Of a DNA stretch of 64,000 bases, positions 18,668 through 27,654 are shown in pieces (within the stretch, counting starts at the first letter, position 1; every line of letters begins with the position of its first letter). The stretch spans positions 1-64,000 of the forward strand of contig NZ_CP025980.1 of NCBI RefSeq assembly GCF_002900365.1, given 5' to 3'. Under the pieces are notes generated by a model that was not told where the DNA came from, did no database searches, and saw only the letters and a list, made by a program, of their open reading frames with translations. This DNA comes from Escherichia marmotae (lineage in GTDB: Bacteria; Pseudomonadota; Gammaproteobacteria; Enterobacterales; Enterobacteriaceae). The translations under genes were made by a program, and so were the position numbers.

Positions 18668-18963
18668 TTCAGGCGCTTCGCGAAGTATGTCGCGGCCTTT
18701 TGGAGGATGGCCAGTTCCTCAGCCTGCTCCGCCAGTTGTCGTTTAAGGCGGACATTTTCAGCGGCCAGTTCGCTTTCGCGCTCTGACGAACTCATTTGTT
18801 GCTGCTGTTTACTGCGCCAGGCATAAAGCTGAGATTCATACAGGCTGAGTTCACGGGCTGCGGCGGCCACACCGATGCGTTCAGCGAGTTTCAGGGCTTC
18901 GTTACGAAATTCAGGCGTATGTTGTTTACGGGGCTTCTTGCTGATTGATACTGGTTTTGTCAT
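18664..18963 (-). CDS. insE: IS3 OrfA (InsE)
   Basis: 99-residue DNA-binding protein with a helix-turn-helix (AAARELSLYESQLYAWRS) and a heptad-rich C-terminus. Identical to the OrfA of copy 3. Confidence 0.93.
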   Translation of the reverse strand: MTKPVSISKKPRKQHTPEFRNEALKLAERIGVAAAARELSLYESQLYAWRSKQQQQMSSSERESELAAENVRLKRQLAEQAEELAILQKAATYFAKRLK

Positions 18964-19026
18964 GAGTCACCTCTGGTTGAGAGTTTACTCACTTAGTCCT
19001 GTGTCCACTATTGGTGGGTAAGATCA

Positions 19027-19389
19027 CAACGCATTTTATCTTTCATGCGAGAAGGGGAGGGTAAATGCTGGTAAGAGAAAAGAAAGAGATGCCCTCCAAC
19101 TAAAGCAGCTGCGGAGCCAATAATGGCATTTTATGATACTGATATATTGAGGCTAAAGAGGAAAAAGTCTGGCAAACTTTACGGGCAGGCATAAAGGTGA
19201 TCTCATTAAAATTGTTAGCGCAGTCATTAGATCACAAAACTCTATGCCTGTCTTCTTTTCAGGGAATTCTTCAGCCTTTAACAGACATAAACATAAATTC
19301 TGCATCGTCTGTTATATAGACTCTTAGACGGATACGTTAGAACGGTCGCTAAATAGACTGAACTCTATTGATAGGATAATGGCAATAAG
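19027..19389. other. gene-free stretch downstream of nleF
   Basis: No supported gene. It is AT-rich DNA between IS3 copy 2 and the 3' end of nleF, probably carried along with the effector gene. Confidence 0.4.
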
Positions 19390-19962
19390 TTATCCAATTT
19401 GCCAAGCCCCTTTATTGTAGGTAAGGTCTGGCACCAAAATAGTCTCAAAAGGGCTAACATCATTACCACGACCTTCAACCAAATATTGCATTGCTTTTAA
19501 ATCCCCGAACAGCTCAGTAGTATGATGAGGAGATAAAATGGCATCCACCTTACACGGCGCATGTCCTTTTTCTAATTTCTCCTTCTCAATTTTTACTTTC
19601 AATGAATATACCAAAAAAAGATCTCGAATGTAATCATCTCGATCATCTGTTGTCATACCTTTACGAAGAGCACCTTTCACATCATCCGTGTTTTCATTTT
19701 TTACTTCAAATACAGAAGCTCTTTTCTCCATTAAATTATTTATTAAACCATCTACTTCTGGATACAGCCACTCTTCGCGTTCTTTAGTATTTGTTGCACT
19801 TGCATAGACTGCAAACATTATATCGAGCTTATCCTGCAAATTAGGGGTGAGACAGTGGTTATCATTAAGTTCAGTAACGCCTTCTGGAAAAGAAGGATAA
19901 CCATTAGTAGCCACACACATCTGTGAACAAGAACCTGTAGACAAATTATTAATTGGTAACAT
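19390..19962 (-). CDS. nleF: NleF-like caspase-inhibiting effector
   Basis: 190 residues, against 189 for EHEC NleF. Shared blocks include KLDIMFAVYASATN, ASVFEVKNENTDDVKGALRK, DRDDYIRDLF and VPDLTYNKG. NleF binds caspases 4, 8 and 9; in caspase-9 its C-terminal LQCG inserts into the active site. Here the C-terminus is WQIG, so Gln and Gly are kept but Cys is replaced by Ile. The start is set by the family N-terminus (MLPINN against MLPTSG). The gene sits alone between inverted IS3 copies. NleF is known from LEE-positive E. coli, so its presence with a Mxi-Spa system suggests acquisition by transfer. Confidence 0.9.
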   Translation of the reverse strand: MLPINNLSTGSCSQMCVATNGYPSFPEGVTELNDNHCLTPNLQDKLDIMFAVYASATNTKEREEWLYPEVDGLINNLMEKRASVFEVKNENTDDVKGALRKGMTTDDRDDYIRDLFLVYSLKVKIEKEKLEKGHAPCKVDAILSPHHTTELFGDLKAMQYLVEGRGNDVSPFETILVPDLTYNKGAWQIG

Positions 19963-20050
19963 AGCAAATCCTTAAAACTTAGGAGTGATACACACTGATA
20001 ATATATCATATGAAAAATTATTAAAAAATATACAGCAAATACGATATTCT

Positions 20051-20069
20051 CTATTATAAAAAACGAAAC
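20051..20069 (-). promoter_or_regulatory. MxiE-box-like motif upstream of nleF
   Basis: On the minus strand GTTTCGTTTTTTATAATAG resembles the MxiE box GTATCGTTTTTTTANAG with one substitution in the core and a 2-bp offset at the 3' end. It lies about 90 bp upstream of nleF and inside the IS3-flanked segment. Confidence 0.45.
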
Positions 20070-20158
20070 AGATCTGACTATAAAAAGCAGACAACTGATC
20101 TTACCCACCAATAGTGGACACAGGACTAAGTGAGTAAACTCTCAACCAGAGGTGACTC

Positions 20159-20458
20159 ATGACAAAACCAGTATCAATCAGCAAGAAGCCCCGTAAACAA
20201 CATACGCCTGAATTTCGTAACGAAGCCCTGAAACTCGCTGAACGCATCGGTGTGGCCGCCGCAGCCCGTGAACTCAGCCTGTATGAATCTCAGCTTTATG
20301 CCTGGCGCAGTAAACAGCAGCAACAAATGAGTTCGTCAGAGCGCGAAAGCGAACTGGCCGCTGAAAATGTCCGCCTTAAACGACAACTGGCGGAGCAGGC
20401 TGAGGAACTGGCCATCCTCCAAAAGGCCGCGACATACTTCGCGAAGCGCCTGAAATGA
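20159..20458 (+). CDS. insE: IS3 OrfA (InsE)
   Basis: 99 residues, identical to copy 2. Helix-turn-helix DNA-binding part of the IS3 transposase. Confidence 0.93.
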   Translation: MTKPVSISKKPRKQHTPEFRNEALKLAERIGVAAAARELSLYESQLYAWRSKQQQQMSSSERESELAAENVRLKRQLAEQAEELAILQKAATYFAKRLK

Positions 20459-21309
20459 AGTATGTCTTCATCGAAAATCATCGGGCAGAGTTCAGCATCA
20501 AAGCGATGTGTCGTGTACTTCGGGTTGCCCGCAGCGGCTGGTATGTCTGGCTCAGGCGTCGTCACCAGATGAGCCTGCGCCAACAGTTTCGGCTCACCTG
20601 CGATACCGCTGTTCATAAGGCATTCTTTGAGGCAAAGCAGCGATACGGTGCTCCCCGCCTTGCTGACGAACTGCCGGAGTTCAATATTAAAACCATTGCC
20701 GCCAGCCTGCGTCGTCAGGGGCTGCGGGCGAAAGCCGGCCGGAAGTTCAGCCCGGTCAGCTACCGTGCACATGGCCTGCCCGTATTGGAGAATCTGCTGG
20801 AGCAGGACTTCAGCGCCAGCGGCCCGAACCAGAAGTGGGCGGGTGACATCACGTACTTGCGTACCGATGAGGGCTGGTTGTATCTCGCAGTAGTCATCGA
20901 CCTGTGGTCACGCGCCGTTATTGGCTGGTCGATGTCACCGCGAATGACAGCACAACTGGCCTGTGATGCACTGCAAATGGCGTTGTGGCGGAGAAGACGC
21001 CCGGAAAGCGTCATTGTTCATACGGACCGTGGTGGTCAATACTGTTCAGGGGATTATCAGGCGCTGCTGAAGCGACACAACCTGCGTGGCAGTATGAGTG
21101 CGAAAGGCAACTGTTATGACAATGCCTGTGTGGAAAGCTTCTTTCATTCGCTGAAGGTGGAATGTATCCACGGGGAACGCTTTAGCAGCCGGGAAATAAT
21201 GCGGGCAACGGTGTTTAATTATATCGAGTGTGATTACAATCGCTGGCGTCGTCACAGTGCCTGTGGCGGTCTCAGCCCGGAACAATTTGAAAACCATAAT
21301 CTCGCTTAG
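20455..21309 (+). CDS. insF: IS3 OrfB (InsF)
   Basis: 284-residue DDE transposase, identical to copy 2, overlapping orfA by 4 bp. Intact, so copies 2 and 3 could in principle move the nleF segment together. Confidence 0.93.
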   Translation: MKYVFIENHRAEFSIKAMCRVLRVARSGWYVWLRRRHQMSLRQQFRLTCDTAVHKAFFEAKQRYGAPRLADELPEFNIKTIAASLRRQGLRAKAGRKFSPVSYRAHGLPVLENLLEQDFSASGPNQKWAGDITYLRTDEGWLYLAVVIDLWSRAVIGWSMSPRMTAQLACDALQMALWRRRRPESVIVHTDRGGQYCSGDYQALLKRHNLRGSMSAKGNCYDNACVESFFHSLKVECIHGERFSSREIMRATVFNYIECDYNRWRRHSACGGLSPEQFENHNLA

Positions 21310-21339
21310 GGCCGTGTCCACATTACGTGGGTAGGATCA

Positions 21340-21495
21340 TGTCTGAGCGTGAAAGTGAACTGGAGGCTGAAATGCCCACCTGAAGCAGCAACTGGCTATC
21401 CTCCAAAAGGCCGTGACATACTTCGTGACTCGCCTGAAATGAAGTATGTCTTTACAGGCTCAGTTCAGCATCAAAGCAATGTGCCGCTTATCAGA
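21340..21495 (+). pseudogene. older degenerate IS3-like fragment
   Basis: The sequence corresponds to the orfA end and orfB start of an IS3 relative (SERESELEAE, then GAAGTATGTCTTTACAGG), with stops and substitutions. It abuts the intact copy 3, so a fresh IS3 appears to lie beside an old one. Confidence 0.55.
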
Positions 21496-22212
21496 ACTCT
21501 GGGATCCTAAATAGCTGCGCAAAATAGTAGATCACTTAAAGGGAACTCAGTCCGGATTGTGCGATCTGATCAATCGCCAAACATCACAAATCACCAACCG
21601 GACTGAGCGATGCCAATCATAGCACCAATACCCCGTGACGAACGACGCCTGATACAGAAAGCTATCCATAAAACTCATGACAAAAATCACGCCCGCAGGC
21701 TGACTGCCATGCTGATGCTGCACCGTGGGGACAGTGTCAGCTCTGTCGCCAGAACGCTCTGCTGTGCCCGTTCATCTGTGGGACGATGGATTAACTGGTT
21801 TACATTGTATGGCACTGAAGGACTGGTTTCTCTGCCTCCTGGTCGCGGACGTAAATGGCCGTTTGAACAGATTTGTGCGTTGCTGGTACAACTGGTGAAA
21901 CGTTCTCCCGGTGATTTCGGTTACCAGCGTTCCCGGTGGAGTACTGAGCTGTTGACAATAAAAATCAATGAGATAACCGGGTGTCAGCTACATGCGGGAA
22001 CAATCCGCCGTTGGTTGCCCTCTGCAGGAGTGGTCTGGCGACGTGCTGCGCCAACGCTGTGTATACGGGATCCGCACAAAGAAGAAAAAATGGCAGCAAT
22101 CCACGACGCGCTGGAAAAATGCAGCGTGGAGGATCCGGTATTTTATGAAGGTGAAGTGTAAGGGTCCGGTGAACTCGCATTGCGCGATCACCGGCGATAT
22201 GGCAGGGGAAGT

Positions 22213-23016
22213 TCAGCCCGCCTGATGACGGTAAGGCAGCAGTTCGTCCAGCACCGCTGCCATCTGCCCGAACCAGTCAGCCAGCGTATTCACCGGCAGC
22301 TGTATCCTTTCCCGGGCGTATATCTTCTGCTGGCGCTGCAGGGGCAGATGATCCAGCACCTTCGCGATAACCACCTGCGTCAACAGACCTGCGCCGGCCT
22401 GCCCTTTGTCGATAATGGCGGCCGGCAGCGCCGCGCTGTGCACCGTGTCGCAACACGGGCAACCGTACTGCGGTCTCACGGTGCGCTTCACCACGAAGTG
22501 CGCCGGCACATACTCCAGCACCTCATTCACCTCGTCGCGGATATGGCGCATCGCCGCGCCACAGCCCGGGCATGGATGCCCGTCGCCGGGGCCGGTCTCA
22601 GGTGCCAGTACCGTCTCTTCCCGTGGCAGATGTGCCGGCAGCGGCTGACGCACCGGCTTCTTCCCGGTTTTCTCTTTCGGGGGCAGCAGGTCGCTCAGCT
22701 GGCGGGTGATGTCGGCCTCATCGCTGGCCGCGTCCTCGTCAGCCAGCGGTTTCTGGCTGGCCGGCAGGCGTTCACTTTTACGCCCGAAGCGCCACTGCTG
22801 TGCCAGCTTCAGGGCCTCCTCCAGTTCGCGGATATGCTGTTCCAGCGTCAACTTTTCTGCCTGTATGGCGGCATTCAGGCTGTGGAGGCGCTTCTCATAT
22901 CCGTGCGCCTGCTCTGTCAGCAGGTCCTGCGCCAGGCGGCGCAGTTCATCGGGGTTTTGTGTGGTGTTCAGGATGTCAGTTTTCATGCTGCTATGATGAC
23001 AGATGAGGACAGGCAC
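22213..23016 (-). pseudogene. tnpC: IS66 TnpC, truncated
   Basis: 267 residues of an expected ~520. The N-terminal leucine zipper and zinc-finger region (CPGCGAAMRHIRDE, CPCCDTVHSAAL) are present, and the frame ends at LPYRHQAG-stop just inside the element's end. The DDE catalytic core is lost. Confidence 0.85.
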
Positions 23017-23063
23017 ATCCTGATAACAGGCTGAGCGTATTCTGATCGTACTGCCGGGAGGGG

Positions 23064-23402
23064 TTATTCAGTCCATGCCGGAAGGGGCCCGGCAGAGAGG
23101 CGCTGCCAGTCGACACCGGCGGTAAGCCAGGTGAACTGTTCCGCCGTGAGCGACCAGGAGACGTCCCCGTCCCGGGGCCAGTGGAAGGTTCCCTGGTGGA
23201 GACGGCGGGCGCAGAGCCAGACGCCATGGCGGTCCCACATCAGGAGCTTCATGCGGGTGCGTTTTTTGCCGGTAAAGAGGAAGGCCTCACCGTCGCGGGG
23301 CGGATGACCCGCAGCCACAGTGGCAAGGCGGGTCAGTGTGGTGATACCGGCGCGCATGTCAGCGGGTTGGCGCACGAGCCAGAGACAGAGAGGGTTCAGC
23401 AC
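23064..23402 (-). CDS. tnpB: IS66 TnpB (Orf2-like)
   Basis: 112-residue IS66 accessory protein with the family motifs DMRAGITTL, FLFTGKKRTRMKLLMWDRHG and LCARRLHQGTF. Intact. It overlaps tnpA by 7 bp. Confidence 0.88.
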   Translation of the reverse strand: MLNPLCLWLVRQPADMRAGITTLTRLATVAAGHPPRDGEAFLFTGKKRTRMKLLMWDRHGVWLCARRLHQGTFHWPRDGDVSWSLTAEQFTWLTAGVDWQRLSAGPLPAWTE

Positions 23403-23698
23403 AGGTTAAGCTCCCGGATGATGGCGGCGATGGCGGCCGGGGTGGAGGTGACACTGGCACGATGAAGTTTCAGGATGGCAGTGTCATTGAAGGTGAGGGT
23501 TACCGGCAGGAGGGCCGGTTCGTGGTTTGCCGGAGCGGGTGCTGCGAAGACATCAGCAGAGAGCTGCCGGCAGAGATGCCAGAAAGTTTTATGGTTGATG
23601 CCGTGGAGGCGGGCATACGCGGACTTGCACATTCCGCTGGTGAGCCAGTCGTCGTAGTGCTGGCGCCGCTGCGTCGGGGTCATTTTTTTCGCCATCAT
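23396..23698 (-). CDS. tnpA: IS66 TnpA
   Basis: 100-residue IS66 accessory protein with a helix-turn-helix (RLHGINHKTFWHLCRQL). Intact, first gene of the IS66 operon. Confidence 0.85.
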   Translation of the reverse strand: MMAKKMTPTQRRQHYDDWLTSGMCKSAYARLHGINHKTFWHLCRQLSADVFAAPAPANHEPALLPVTLTFNDTAILKLHRASVTSTPAAIAAIIRELNLC

Positions 23699-24329
23699 CT
23701 CTCTCGCTTCAGCAGGTTAAGGAAGAGACTGAATAATGGTGTAGATCACGACGACCGGCAATGCGAGTTCACCGGAACGATACGGTGAAGTTGATATCCA
23801 CCTCAACCCAAAAATCGGGGCAGACTGGCAACTACGGGGTCAGCAAAAACGGGTTATAACGCCGGGTCAGAATGAAAAATATTATCTGGCAGGGGCAATG
23901 CACAGTGGTACAGGAAAAGTGAGCTATGTGGGTGGCAGCAGTAAAAGTTCAGTGCTGTTCATTAACCTGCTGCAACATCTGAAAGCGACATACCGACGGG
24001 CTAAAACAATCACACTTATTGTGGATAACTACGTTATACACAAGAGCGAGAAAACGCAAAACTGGCTGAAGAAGAACCCGAAAATCAGGGTGATTTATCA
24101 ACCGGTTTATTCACCGTGGGTAAACCACGTTGAGCGGTTATGGCAGGCACTTCACGACACCATAACCCGCAACCATAAGTGCCGTTCAATGTGGCAGTTG
24201 TTGAAAAAGGTACGGCATTTTATGAAAACCGTCAGTCCGTTCCCTGGAGGAAAACATGTTCTGGCAAAAGTGTAGCGGTATTAGGCGCAGCTATTTAGGC
24301 CTGAACCAGTGAATACCGCAATGTTACCA

Positions 24330-24840
24330 ACGTTTATCGCATTTTATTAAAGTCCCTTGCGAGTTACATGACGAAATAGCTGATCTGGATGTCATGATCG
24401 TGGCAATTGTTGATCACTGCCGAAGTCAATTCCCAGCGATTAAGACCAGACTCAGGTTCTGCGCCCTATTTCCGTCCCTTCTGGGAAAACTAATCGTTAC
24501 AGCCTTAACCGGGTTGGAGAGCGTGCTGCAAATAGTACATTTCACATCATCGCCATCGGTCGTTTACGAACTGACGATAAAACGAAGGAATATCACAAAT
24601 TGCCAGAGCATCGTTGGCATCGTTTTTCTGACAGCGGACAAAGACTTCACATATTGTGCAGGGAGCAGTCTAACTGGGTATCCCATAGCATTGAACGTTC
24701 TTCCCCAAAAATGTGAAGCCGAACGAGCCTCCATAGCGATTAGTGTTCCGGACTCGAATTGTCGAACGATATCCTGGAACGTGAGATTTTTCTATTACCC
24801 TGATCGTGTTCATGTGATATTACTCCCGGATTAATGCAGT
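24330..24840 (-). pseudogene. degenerate IS1111/IS110-family transposase
   Basis: The minus strand reads AMEARSASHFWGRTFNAMG then YPVRLLPAQYVKSL, the hallmark of IS1111-type transposases (MEACGSAHHWAR.., LLPAQYVRP). Several frameshifts and no intact start; non-functional. Confidence 0.6.
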
Positions 24841-24888
24841 TAGGAAAAGTATGGCACTGATTATTTTTCCATCACATCACTACAGAAG

Positions 24889-25468
24889 GCTGTTACGCAC
24901 CATATGGACGATGCAGTCAAGATAAACAATGAGATTGAGTGCATCCAACGGACGATTTTACCATTCCACGACCAGTTCGATTACCGCATCGGTGACTTTT
25001 GATATCAATACCGGAGAAACATCCGCATCGTACTTCTCTTTGAACGCAGCCGTGATTTCCCGGGAGGTTATCCCTCTGGCATACAGCGCCGGGCTCTGGC
25101 TGTCCATTCCGGTAATGCGGGTCTGTTTTTTCTTACCAGTTGTGGGCCGAAGGAGCCATCACAATTACGCGGAGTACGTAATTCTGTCGAACCATTATTG
25201 GTGATGACTGTTTTCGTGGAAGACCCGTTACGGGAGTTGGAGCCTGATTTTTTTCATGCCCCACATGGTGAGTCAGTTCAGCGTTGAGAGCAGCCTCAAC
25301 GCTGATTTTCTGAGCAGGCGAGCGAGCTGACTGAGAGCTTCAGGGGTTTTGAGATTTTTTGCCAGTTAGTTAGCCGGAGCCTGCAATTGTTTTTCGTCCA
25401 TAAATTAACCTTCATTTGATGTCAGACTGAACATATCAAAATCAGGCAATTACACAAATTTATGTACA
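24889..25468 (-). pseudogene. IS256-family remnant related to IS1414
   Basis: The N-terminal part of an IS1414-like transposase on the minus strand, with frameshifts and an internal deletion, and one conserved end (TGTACAGG, near 25463). The sequence is clearly diverged from the two intact IS1414 copies. It lies directly downstream of phoN2. Confidence 0.75.
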
Positions 25469-25473
25469 GGCGG

Positions 25474-26205
25474 TTAACGGGCTAATTTATTCCTAATTTC
25501 TTCTTTAGCCTCATTAAACGACTGATTAAATTCATTGTTGGTTTTTAATTTTGACAAAACAGAAGCACCTAATACTCTGCCTGCATCAACATCACTTTGC
25601 CAATGAGCACCGCAAATGACCCTGCTTTGCCCATAATCAAATCCTTTTTTCAGAATTTGTTCTGATTTTTCTGGCACCATTTCTGAAAGAATTAAAGCGA
25701 AACTCCATCCATTTGTAGAATGACCGGATGGATAAGAGCCGCTTTTTCTTAAAAATGGTTCATTTTCAGGCTCACAAGTGTGACTATTAAAAATGACAAA
25801 CGGTCTCACTCGCATATAATGTTTTTTTGCAAATTCAGCGGCGTTATTATTATCCTTTCTTAATTTAAGTAAAAGTGAGTGTAGCTTTGGTGTGTTTTCT
25901 TTTGAAATTTTCACCCCAACTACAGATGAGAACTGAGAGCCAATTCCGTCATCAGATAAATCAACATCTTCTCTGGCCAAATCCCATCTTGGTGAATTAA
26001 TCAGGCTTCTTCCGTAAAAGAAAGCTGCCTTATCCGTTAAAAACTGAGTTGAGGTATATTCAGGAGGGGGGGGGAGTAATTGATAACTATTGACAGCCTG
26101 TTCTGTCGAGAGAAAAGAACCATGATCTCCATATGGCTTAAATGCAAAACACAGCGACGGGAAAAACAACCCAATAACAAATATTTTTTTTATCTCTTTA
26201 AACAT
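25474..26205 (-). CDS. phoN2: class A acid phosphatase/apyrase (PhoN2-like)
   Basis: About 243 residues with a signal peptide (MFKEIKKIFVIGLFFPSLCFA). The family motif is complete: KKHYMRVRPF, GSYPSGHSTNGW and SRVICGAHWQSDVD (KX6RP-PSGH-SRX5HX3D), plus the N-terminal LLPPPPEY block encoded by a G9 run. Shigella PhoN2 (apyrase) is a periplasmic ATP diphosphohydrolase that helps IcsA stay polar. The sequence is diverged, so plain acid phosphatase activity is possible. The start at the inner Met fits the signal peptide. An exact MxiE box lies about 207 bp upstream. In Shigella it is cotranscribed with ospB; here it stands alone. Confidence 0.85.
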   Translation of the reverse strand: MFKEIKKIFVIGLFFPSLCFAFKPYGDHGSFLSTEQAVNSYQLLPPPPEYTSTQFLTDKAAFFYGRSLINSPRWDLAREDVDLSDDGIGSQFSSVVGVKISKENTPKLHSLLLKLRKDNNNAAEFAKKHYMRVRPFVIFNSHTCEPENEPFLRKSGSYPSGHSTNGWSFALILSEMVPEKSEQILKKGFDYGQSRVICGAHWQSDVDAGRVLGASVLSKLKTNNEFNQSFNEAKEEIRNKLAR

Positions 26206-26411
26206 AAAGTTACCACTCAAAATCAAATATAAACATTATCTCTTAATTTGGATGAATGTATGCGGTGCATTCTGAATGCCCCACTTTTTTTTGCTTTTTC
26301 ATACCCATCAAACTATAGCCGATTTTGCTAAGACAAATAAAATAATTTATAAAACAACCCTCATAAAAATATTCTTCTTATTCACAGTATAAAAACACAA
26401 AGTAGATTAAA

Positions 26412-26428
26412 CTATAAAAAAACGATAC
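26412..26428 (-). promoter_or_regulatory. MxiE box upstream of phoN2 (exact consensus match)
   Basis: On the minus strand GTATCGTTTTTTTATAG fits the Shigella MxiE box GTATCGTTTTTTTANAG at every position. MxiE with its chaperone coactivator IpgC switches on late effector genes once the T3SS is secreting. Orientation and location fit phoN2. Confidence 0.85.
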
Positions 26429-26440
26429 TCTTTTTATGGT

Positions 26441-26660
26441 TCAAATTGGTATTAACACCGTCATTCGCACTTTGAAAAACTCATGCCGAAGCGAATAACA
26501 TCTTCCCCGGTCGCTCATACTGATGTGGCGCGTAACTGCGAACTCGATGAGCAATGGAGCTTTATCGGTAGTAAAGCCCTCTGGTATGCATACAACACCA
26601 AAACTGGCGATGTTCTGTCTCATACGTATTGGGGTCGGTTCCGGCTGAGGGCGAAATGAC
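26441..26660 (+). pseudogene. IS1-family InsB fragment
   Basis: The plus strand reads, with a frameshift, CELDEQWSFIGSKALWYAYN then LSHTYWGRF, matching the InsB segment CEMDEQWGYVGAK..LFYAY of IS1-like transposases. About 70 codons; no ends. Confidence 0.6.
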
Positions 26661-26663
26661 ACC

Positions 26664-27182
26664 CTAAGCTTTCGGCTCCCTGGGCCAAAGATATTCGCCA
26701 GTCAGCAGAATGTGAGCCCAGCCCAATGGGGATATGTGGGGAAGACATTCAGGGGGAACATCCAACCCTTCGTTCCGCCGCTCCGCGACGGCATGACCAA
26801 GATGGACGGTATTCCAGTAAATGATCACCGCGGTCAATAAATTGAGCCCGGCGATTCGGTAGTGCTGCCCCTCTGTCGTGCGATCGCGAATTTCCCCCTG
26901 CCTCCCGATACGGACCGCTACACCCTGTGTATCAAACGCTTTTATCAGTTGGATCATATCGGCAGTGTCGCGGCCAAGACGGTCAAGTTTCTTCACCAAA
27001 ATGACGTCCCCTTCCTCCACCTTCATGCGTAGCAGATCCAGCCCTTCCCGATCGGTATGACTACCTGATGCCTTATCGGTAAAGATACGATTGGCTTTCA
27101 CTCCCGCCTCTTTAAGCGCCTTGATCTGAATATCGAGGGACTGCTGGCTGGTTGATACCCGTGCGTAACCAAAAAGTCGCAT
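26664..27182 (-). pseudogene. Tn3-type resolvase N-terminus fused to TnpA C-terminus
   Basis: Residues 1 to about 92 are a serine recombinase catalytic domain (MRLFGYARVSTSQQSLDIQ, VKKLDRLGRDTADMI). From about residue 103 the protein becomes the C-terminus of a Tn3-family transposase (NLLTAVIIYWNTVHLG, HISPLGWAHILLTGEYLW). The resolvase DNA-binding domain and most of TnpA are missing. A single deletion would make this in-frame chimera of 172 residues. Resolvase activity is unlikely. Confidence 0.8.
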
Positions 27183-27330
27183 AAAAATGTATCCTAAATC
27201 AAATATCGGACATATGGTGTCTGTTATAACAGAAAATCGATTTAATGGACATGGAAATGAAGCTATTTTTGTATGTCCGACAATTTATAACATTTCAGAC
27301 AGTTAATTTGAGATACATTTATTTAACATG
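27183..27330. promoter_or_regulatory. probable res site of a Tn3-family transposon
   Basis: Between the divergent resolvase and transposase fragments lie several TGTCCGA/TCGGACA-like half-sites (ATCGGACATATGGTGTCTGT, GTATGTCCGACAA). This is where res sites usually sit. Confidence 0.5.
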
Positions 27331-27341
27331 CAGAGGGATGT

Positions 27342-27650
27342 ATGCAAAACAGAAAAAAAAGAATCAAAATATTAACTAACAATGAGGTAAATGAGTTATA
27401 TCAAATCCCTGCATTTAGCCCGGCTGAAAGAGAAGAGTATTTCTCTTTAGATAAAAATTTACGCAGAAGAGTTAATAAGATAGCAAAAATAGAAAGTAGA
27501 ATATACATGATTTTACTTATCGGATATTTCAGATATAAACCTGCGATTCCTAATCTTTCTGACACAAAAACGAAAAAAGACGTTAAGTATATAATTCAGC
27601 AATACTATCCAAAGATAGATAATGAAGTTGATATAACTATGTCTAAAAGA
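27342..27650 (+). pseudogene. Tn3-family transposase N-terminus (DUF4158)
   Basis: The start MQNRKKRIKILTNNEVNELY continues with FSPAEREEYFSLD and RIYMILLIGYFRYK, the DUF4158 N-terminal domain of Tn3-family TnpA. About 103 codons remain before the sequence changes near 27650 into an unrelated minus-strand reading frame. Confidence 0.7.
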
Positions 27651-27654
27651 ACCT

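Larger units (their letters stand above)
17783..19026 (-). mobile_element. IS3 copy 2 (intact)
   Basis: 1244 bp with complete ends. It truncates traM on the left. It faces IS3 copy 3 in inverted orientation across nleF. No flanking direct repeat is visible. Confidence 0.93.
20096..21339 (+). mobile_element. IS3 copy 3 (intact)
   Basis: 1244 bp with complete ends, inverted relative to copy 2, and followed directly by an older IS3-like fragment. No target duplication visible. Confidence 0.93.
22158..23783 (-). mobile_element. internally deleted IS66-family element
   Basis: The ends are GTAAGGGTCCGGTGAACTCG and GTATCGTTCCGGTGAACTCG (inverted), with an 8-bp direct repeat GGTGAAGT at 22150-22157 and 23784-23791, diagnostic of IS66 transposition. 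Only 1626 bp remain of an expected 2.5 kb because the 3' part of tnpC is missing. Confidence 0.88.
21610..24275 (+). pseudogene. IS630 transposase, split by insertion
   Basis: The N-terminal part (MPIIAPIPRDERRLIQKAIH, 21610 to about 22157) has the helix-turn-helix region. The C-terminal part resumes at about 23784 and continues to 24275 with TLIVDNYVIHKS and YSPWVNHVERLWQ, the DDE Asp and Glu regions. The break lies at VFYEGEV, within an expected 343-residue protein. Confidence 0.85.
21507..24298 (+). mobile_element. IS630, interrupted by an IS66-type element
   Basis: The ends are CTAAATAGCTGCGC and its inverted partner near 24285-24298. Without the insert (1626 bp plus an 8-bp duplication) the length is about 1158 bp, as expected for IS630. 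TA dinucleotides flank the ends. Confidence 0.85.

Noticed and set aside
22180..23034. 284-aa plus-strand ORF over the IS66 region
   Set aside because: Antisense shadow of tnpC; the minus strand has the recognised IS66 tnpA-tnpB-tnpC order.
24394..24834. 146-aa plus-strand ORF
   Set aside because: The opposite strand carries clear IS1111-type transposase blocks (AMEARSASHFWGR, LLPAQYVKS), so the plus-strand frame is a shadow.
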